A model generated the notes under the pieces. It made no database searches, had not been told where the DNA came from, and worked only from the letters and a program-made list of their open reading frames with translations. The position numbers were made by a program, and so were the translations under genes. From the NCBI GenBank assembly GCA_024654345.1, contig JANLIN010000017.1, forward strand, positions 1 to 6,647: a stretch of DNA of 6,647 nucleotides, given 5' to 3'. Shown here piece after piece: positions 4,689 to 6,647 of the stretch (within the stretch, counting starts at the first letter, position 1; each line of letters opens with the position of its first letter). The stretch is from Candidatus Komeilibacteria bacterium (GTDB lineage Bacteria > Patescibacteriota > Patescibacteriia > UBA1558).

Positions 4689-4716
4689 AATACCGAAGTT
4701 ATTCAACTTCGGTATT
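4689..4716 (-). terminator. Terminator of the metallopeptidase gene, probably bidirectional, overlapping its stop codon
   Basis: A perfect 12-bp stem, AATACCGAAGTT (4689-4700) with AACTTCGGTATT (4705-4716), and a 4-nt loop. On the minus strand it is followed by TAATTTGC; on the plus strand by the T-richer AATTTTCTTTATTC, so it may also back up the plus-strand terminator 40 bp earlier. The last five codons (NTEVE) and the TAA stop of the metallopeptidase gene are inside the hairpin. Confidence 0.85.
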
Positions 4717-5586
4717 AATTTTCTTTATTCTATTCATCAGCGCTCGACTACCCAGAGCGTAGGCCGTTCGCAATGCATCCTCATCTCTACACCCCATCCC
4801 CGCAACGACTGCCCATAATAGATCATTATTTAGCACGCAACGCATATATTTATGATTCCCGGTAAAGTACGCTCGCATAAGATTGCTCCAAAATAAGCTT
4901 TCCTTCGCTGAATCAGTCCCGCTAGCTTTTTTTCCGATATAATCCAGAATGGCTATATTTGATTCATAGGTATGGCTCCTTAAATCAACCGTCTTATATT
5001 TACTAGGTAATAGTGAGTTTTTTAATGCTACTTCTACTACCTGATGAGTGATGAGTTCAGTCATGGCTTCATTAAAGCCAACGAACGCCACCGCCTCTGT
5101 GTCCAGGTTTACAGCTAGTCCCATCCGCTTGGCTCCAAACTCCCTTCTTGTTGCTCCAATATTCACTCCCAATTTAAAATAGCCATAGTAATGGCAAAGC
5201 TCATGGGCCAGTTCGAGGACAAATCGATTGGATCCCCTGACCACGTAGCAATGGCAAAATGAAAACAAAGCAGCTAAGCTGGGTCTTGGGGAACTGCAAA
5301 GTATTTTCTTCTTAAACTCGGCTTCCGAAAGTATGTGAACATTATCGTGGACCAGTTTTATGGTCGCATAGTTAAGAGAACGCAATAAATCATTATATGC
5401 TTGTGCCAATACTCTGATTAAAGCTATTTCGTCTCGTGTAGGTTTGAGATCCCTGACGGTATATATTTCAGCCGTCGGATTATCACGCATTGCGTCTACG
5501 TCTGATGAATCTATTTTTTCCCGAGACTTTATCTCAATTTTATAATTCCATTTATCCTTCCAACTGACAGTTTTGCTATTAGTCAC
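4699..5586 (-). CDS. Putative zinc metallopeptidase (HELCH; gluzincin-like)
   Basis: A 295-aa protein without signal peptide or clear membrane segment. The zinc-binding motif is HELCH (H128, E129, H132) in the helix RFVLELAHELCHYYGY. About 41 residues on, FNEAMTELIT (171-180) resembles the thermolysin-type NEAxSD helix, so E173 is the likely third zinc ligand and the protein would be a gluzincin. The cysteine within the HExxH motif and the Cys/His-rich stretch SFCHCY (109-114) are unusual. The region before residue 120 and the helical region after 185 match nothing I know. The GTG start at 5586 is supported by AAGAGG 7 nt upstream. The gene converges on the GHKL ATPase operon and is divergent from the DsbA-like gene. 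It could be part of the accessory module or an independent insertion. ImmA/IrrE-type proteases share a similar HExxH helix but carry a different third-ligand motif. Confidence 0.7.
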   Translation of the reverse strand: MTNSKTVSWKDKWNYKIEIKSREKIDSSDVDAMRDNPTAEIYTVRDLKPTRDEIALIRVLAQAYNDLLRSLNYATIKLVHDNVHILSEAEFKKKILCSSPRPSLAALFSFCHCYVVRGSNRFVLELAHELCHYYGYFKLGVNIGATRREFGAKRMGLAVNLDTEAVAFVGFNEAMTELITHQVVEVALKNSLLPSKYKTVDLRSHTYESNIAILDYIGKKASGTDSAKESLFWSNLMRAYFTGNHKYMRCVLNNDLLWAVVAGMGCRDEDALRTAYALGSRALMNRIKKINTEVE

Positions 5587-5660
5587 TATTGAACCTCTTA
5601 GTTGTTAATATTCATTATTCACAACACCTTACTACTATATTTCAAAAACGTCAAACAACA

Positions 5661-5669
5661 TGATATACT
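5661..5669 (+). promoter_or_regulatory. Extended -10 promoter of the DsbA-like gene
   Basis: TG-A-TATACT is a proper extended -10 (TGnTATAAT type), which can work with the poor -35 (TTCAAA, 5641-5646, 17-nt spacer). The predicted start near 5676 gives a leader of about 25 nt with no visible Shine-Dalgarno. The 114-bp gap to the divergent metallopeptidase gene must also hold that gene's promoter; a TTGACG on the minus strand (5653-5648) is a possible -35 without a good -10. Confidence 0.65.
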
Positions 5670-5700
5670 GAAAAATGTCTAAATATTTATCCTAAATACT

Positions 5701-6420
5701 ATGCCTGAAGAAAGATTAACCAAAAAAGAGCTGCGCGCCTTCAAAAAACAGCAGCAGCGGGAATCGTCCCAGCTGGAAAAAAGAAATCAAGGGTTAAAAA
5801 AGGCCATCATTTGGATTGTGGTCGTAGCTGTGGTGATAGTCGTCATATCTCTTATGGCGAGCAATGATGATAAGCCGGTCGCCGGTACGGATGAGATCAC
5901 CAAAACGGACCATATCAAAGGTAGTGCGACAGCAGGTGTTACCTTGCTGGAATACAGTGATTTTCAATGCCCCGCCTGTGCCTTTTACAAACCTATGGTG
6001 GCACAGCTAACGGCGGAATACGGTGATCAGATCGCCTTCATATACCGCCACTTCCCTCTCCGCCAAATCCATCCCAATGCCGACGAAGCGGCCTACGCGG
6101 CCGAAGCGGCCGGCTATCAGAGTAAATTCTGGGAGATGCACGACCTACTCTTCGATGAACAGAATCTTTGGTCCAAGGAGAGCAATCCCACTGATATATT
6201 CATCACCTACGCGGAACGTCTCCAGTTGGACATGGAGCAGTTTAGAAACGACTATAATAGTTCAAAGGTGAAAGAAAAAGTGGACGCAGATCTCTACTCC
6301 GGACGACGCGCCGGTGTTAACGGCACCCCGACCTTCTTTCTAAACGGAGAGAAATTTGACAATCCTCGTAGTTATCAAGATTTGAAGCAATTAATAGATG
6401 GCGCCCTCAGTCGCCAATAA
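5701..6420 (+). CDS. Membrane-anchored DsbA-family thioredoxin-fold protein
   Basis: A 239-aa protein. A basic, Gln-rich cytoplasmic N-terminus (1-34) precedes one membrane segment (about 35-52, IIWIVVVAVVIVVISLM), so the rest lies outside the membrane. The thioredoxin_4/DsbA-like domain spans about 66-236, with LLEYSDFQCPACAFYKP carrying the redox pair C90/C93 (CPAC), the HFPL segment typical of the family, an inserted helical region, and the cis-proline motif GTPTFFLNG (P210). The likely role is oxidation or isomerisation of disulfides in exported proteins. In small-genome bacteria such proteins often stand alone without a DsbB-type gene beside them, as here. No Shine-Dalgarno is seen before the ATG. 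It ends 21 nt from the stop of the convergent PgeF-family gene. Confidence 0.92.
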   Translation: MPEERLTKKELRAFKKQQQRESSQLEKRNQGLKKAIIWIVVVAVVIVVISLMASNDDKPVAGTDEITKTDHIKGSATAGVTLLEYSDFQCPACAFYKPMVAQLTAEYGDQIAFIYRHFPLRQIHPNADEAAYAAEAAGYQSKFWEMHDLLFDEQNLWSKESNPTDIFITYAERLQLDMEQFRNDYNSSKVKEKVDADLYSGRRAGVNGTPTFFLNGEKFDNPRSYQDLKQLIDGALSRQ

Positions 6421-6441
6421 TACTCAACAGATCGGTACCGC

Positions 6442-6647
6442 CTACATCAAACCCACATAAGCAATCATTGATTGAACATTTTCCGGCTTATCGCGGCGAT
6501 ATGAATAGTATTTTTCCGCCTGACAATAGGTACATTCAGCGCTGGTGACAATTTTATCAGCGGCTATCCCCTGCGCTAAAAGTTGTTTCTTGACGACGGC
6601 TGATAAATCAATAGTCATCCGCTCTGATTCTTTACTTCTGAATTCAT
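6442..6647 (-). CDS. pgeF: PgeF/YfiH-family (laccase-domain) protein, C-terminal 68 codons
   Basis: A minus-strand frame open from the window edge to a TAG at 6444-6442. The peptide includes MTIDLSAVVKKQLLAQGI, then ECTYCQ, YYSYRRDK and a final IAYVGLM. The CTYC followed by (F/Y)(F/Y)SYRRD is the C-terminal signature of the PgeF/YfiH family (also called polyphenol oxidase, laccase-domain or purine nucleoside phosphorylase LACC1-type). Members are cytosolic and act on purine nucleosides; PgeF is linked to peptidoglycan editing in E. coli. The catalytic His and Cys residues of the main domain are outside the window. The start is not visible. It converges with the DsbA-like gene, with no clear terminator in the 21-nt gap. 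Confidence 0.85.
   Translation of the reverse strand, partial: EFRSKESERMTIDLSAVVKKQLLAQGIAADKIVTSAECTYCQAEKYYSYRRDKPENVQSMIAYVGLM

Noticed and set aside
4699..5586. ImmA/IrrE-type antirepressor protease
   Set aside because: The HExxH helix looks similar, but the downstream motif is NEAMTE rather than the usual E-x-x-A-N-x-F-A-A-x-L-L, and no Xre-type repressor gene is adjacent in the same operon.
6023..6271. Alternative frame inside the DsbA-like gene
   Set aside because: It is an out-of-frame reading of the thioredoxin domain, Arg/Ser/Pro-rich and without motifs.

Overview
The window looks like a piece of a small-genome bacterium of the Patescibacteria (Candidate Phyla Radiation), most likely a Parcubacteria-type lineage. 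This is an inference from gene content: an unusually short HrcA, an RNHCP zinc protein, a four-helix-bundle (S23-type) protein, a lone GIY-YIG nuclease, a membrane-anchored DsbA-type thioredoxin protein, and scattered short TCCGCC/GGCGGA hairpins. All visible stops are TAA or TAG and no recoding is apparent.

Left part (1-843, minus strand): the heat-shock repressor gene hrcA, its sigma70-type promoter and a perfect CIRCE operator, followed by the first codons of a gene that is probably grpE. The two genes overlap by 8 nt, so this is the start of an hrcA-grpE(-dnaK) operon repressed by its own first product.

Middle-left part (844-2046, minus strand): an RNHCP gene translationally coupled to a truncated four-helix-bundle gene, then a crowded stretch of non-coding structure. 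It holds an 84-bp tandem array with a CTAG every 7 bp, a 60-nt copy of the 3' part of a tRNA split by a 31-nt insert ending in a hairpin, a GIY-YIG nuclease gene that terminates inside that tRNA copy, a 42-nt nested palindrome, and the intact tRNA-Pro(CGG). The GIY-YIG gene lies between two copies of the tRNA 3' end, the geometry expected of a small element integrated at a tRNA gene.

Middle-right part (2047-5586): an accessory island. Two plus-strand genes overlap by 8 nt and form an operon: a protein with one or two helix-turn-helix-like segments, and a 560-aa GHKL (Hsp90/MutL/MORC-type) ATPase. The operon ends in an intrinsic terminator. A convergent minus-strand gene encodes a zinc metallopeptidase with HELCH and NEAMTE motifs, and its stop codon lies inside a second, probably bidirectional, terminator. 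I do not recognise this set as a named system. It is the best candidate for an undescribed module, possibly in defence or DNA handling, but that role is speculative.

Right part (5587-6647): a plus-strand membrane-anchored thioredoxin-fold (DsbA-like) gene with an extended -10 promoter, converging with the 3' end of a minus-strand PgeF/YfiH-family (laccase-domain) gene that runs out of the window.
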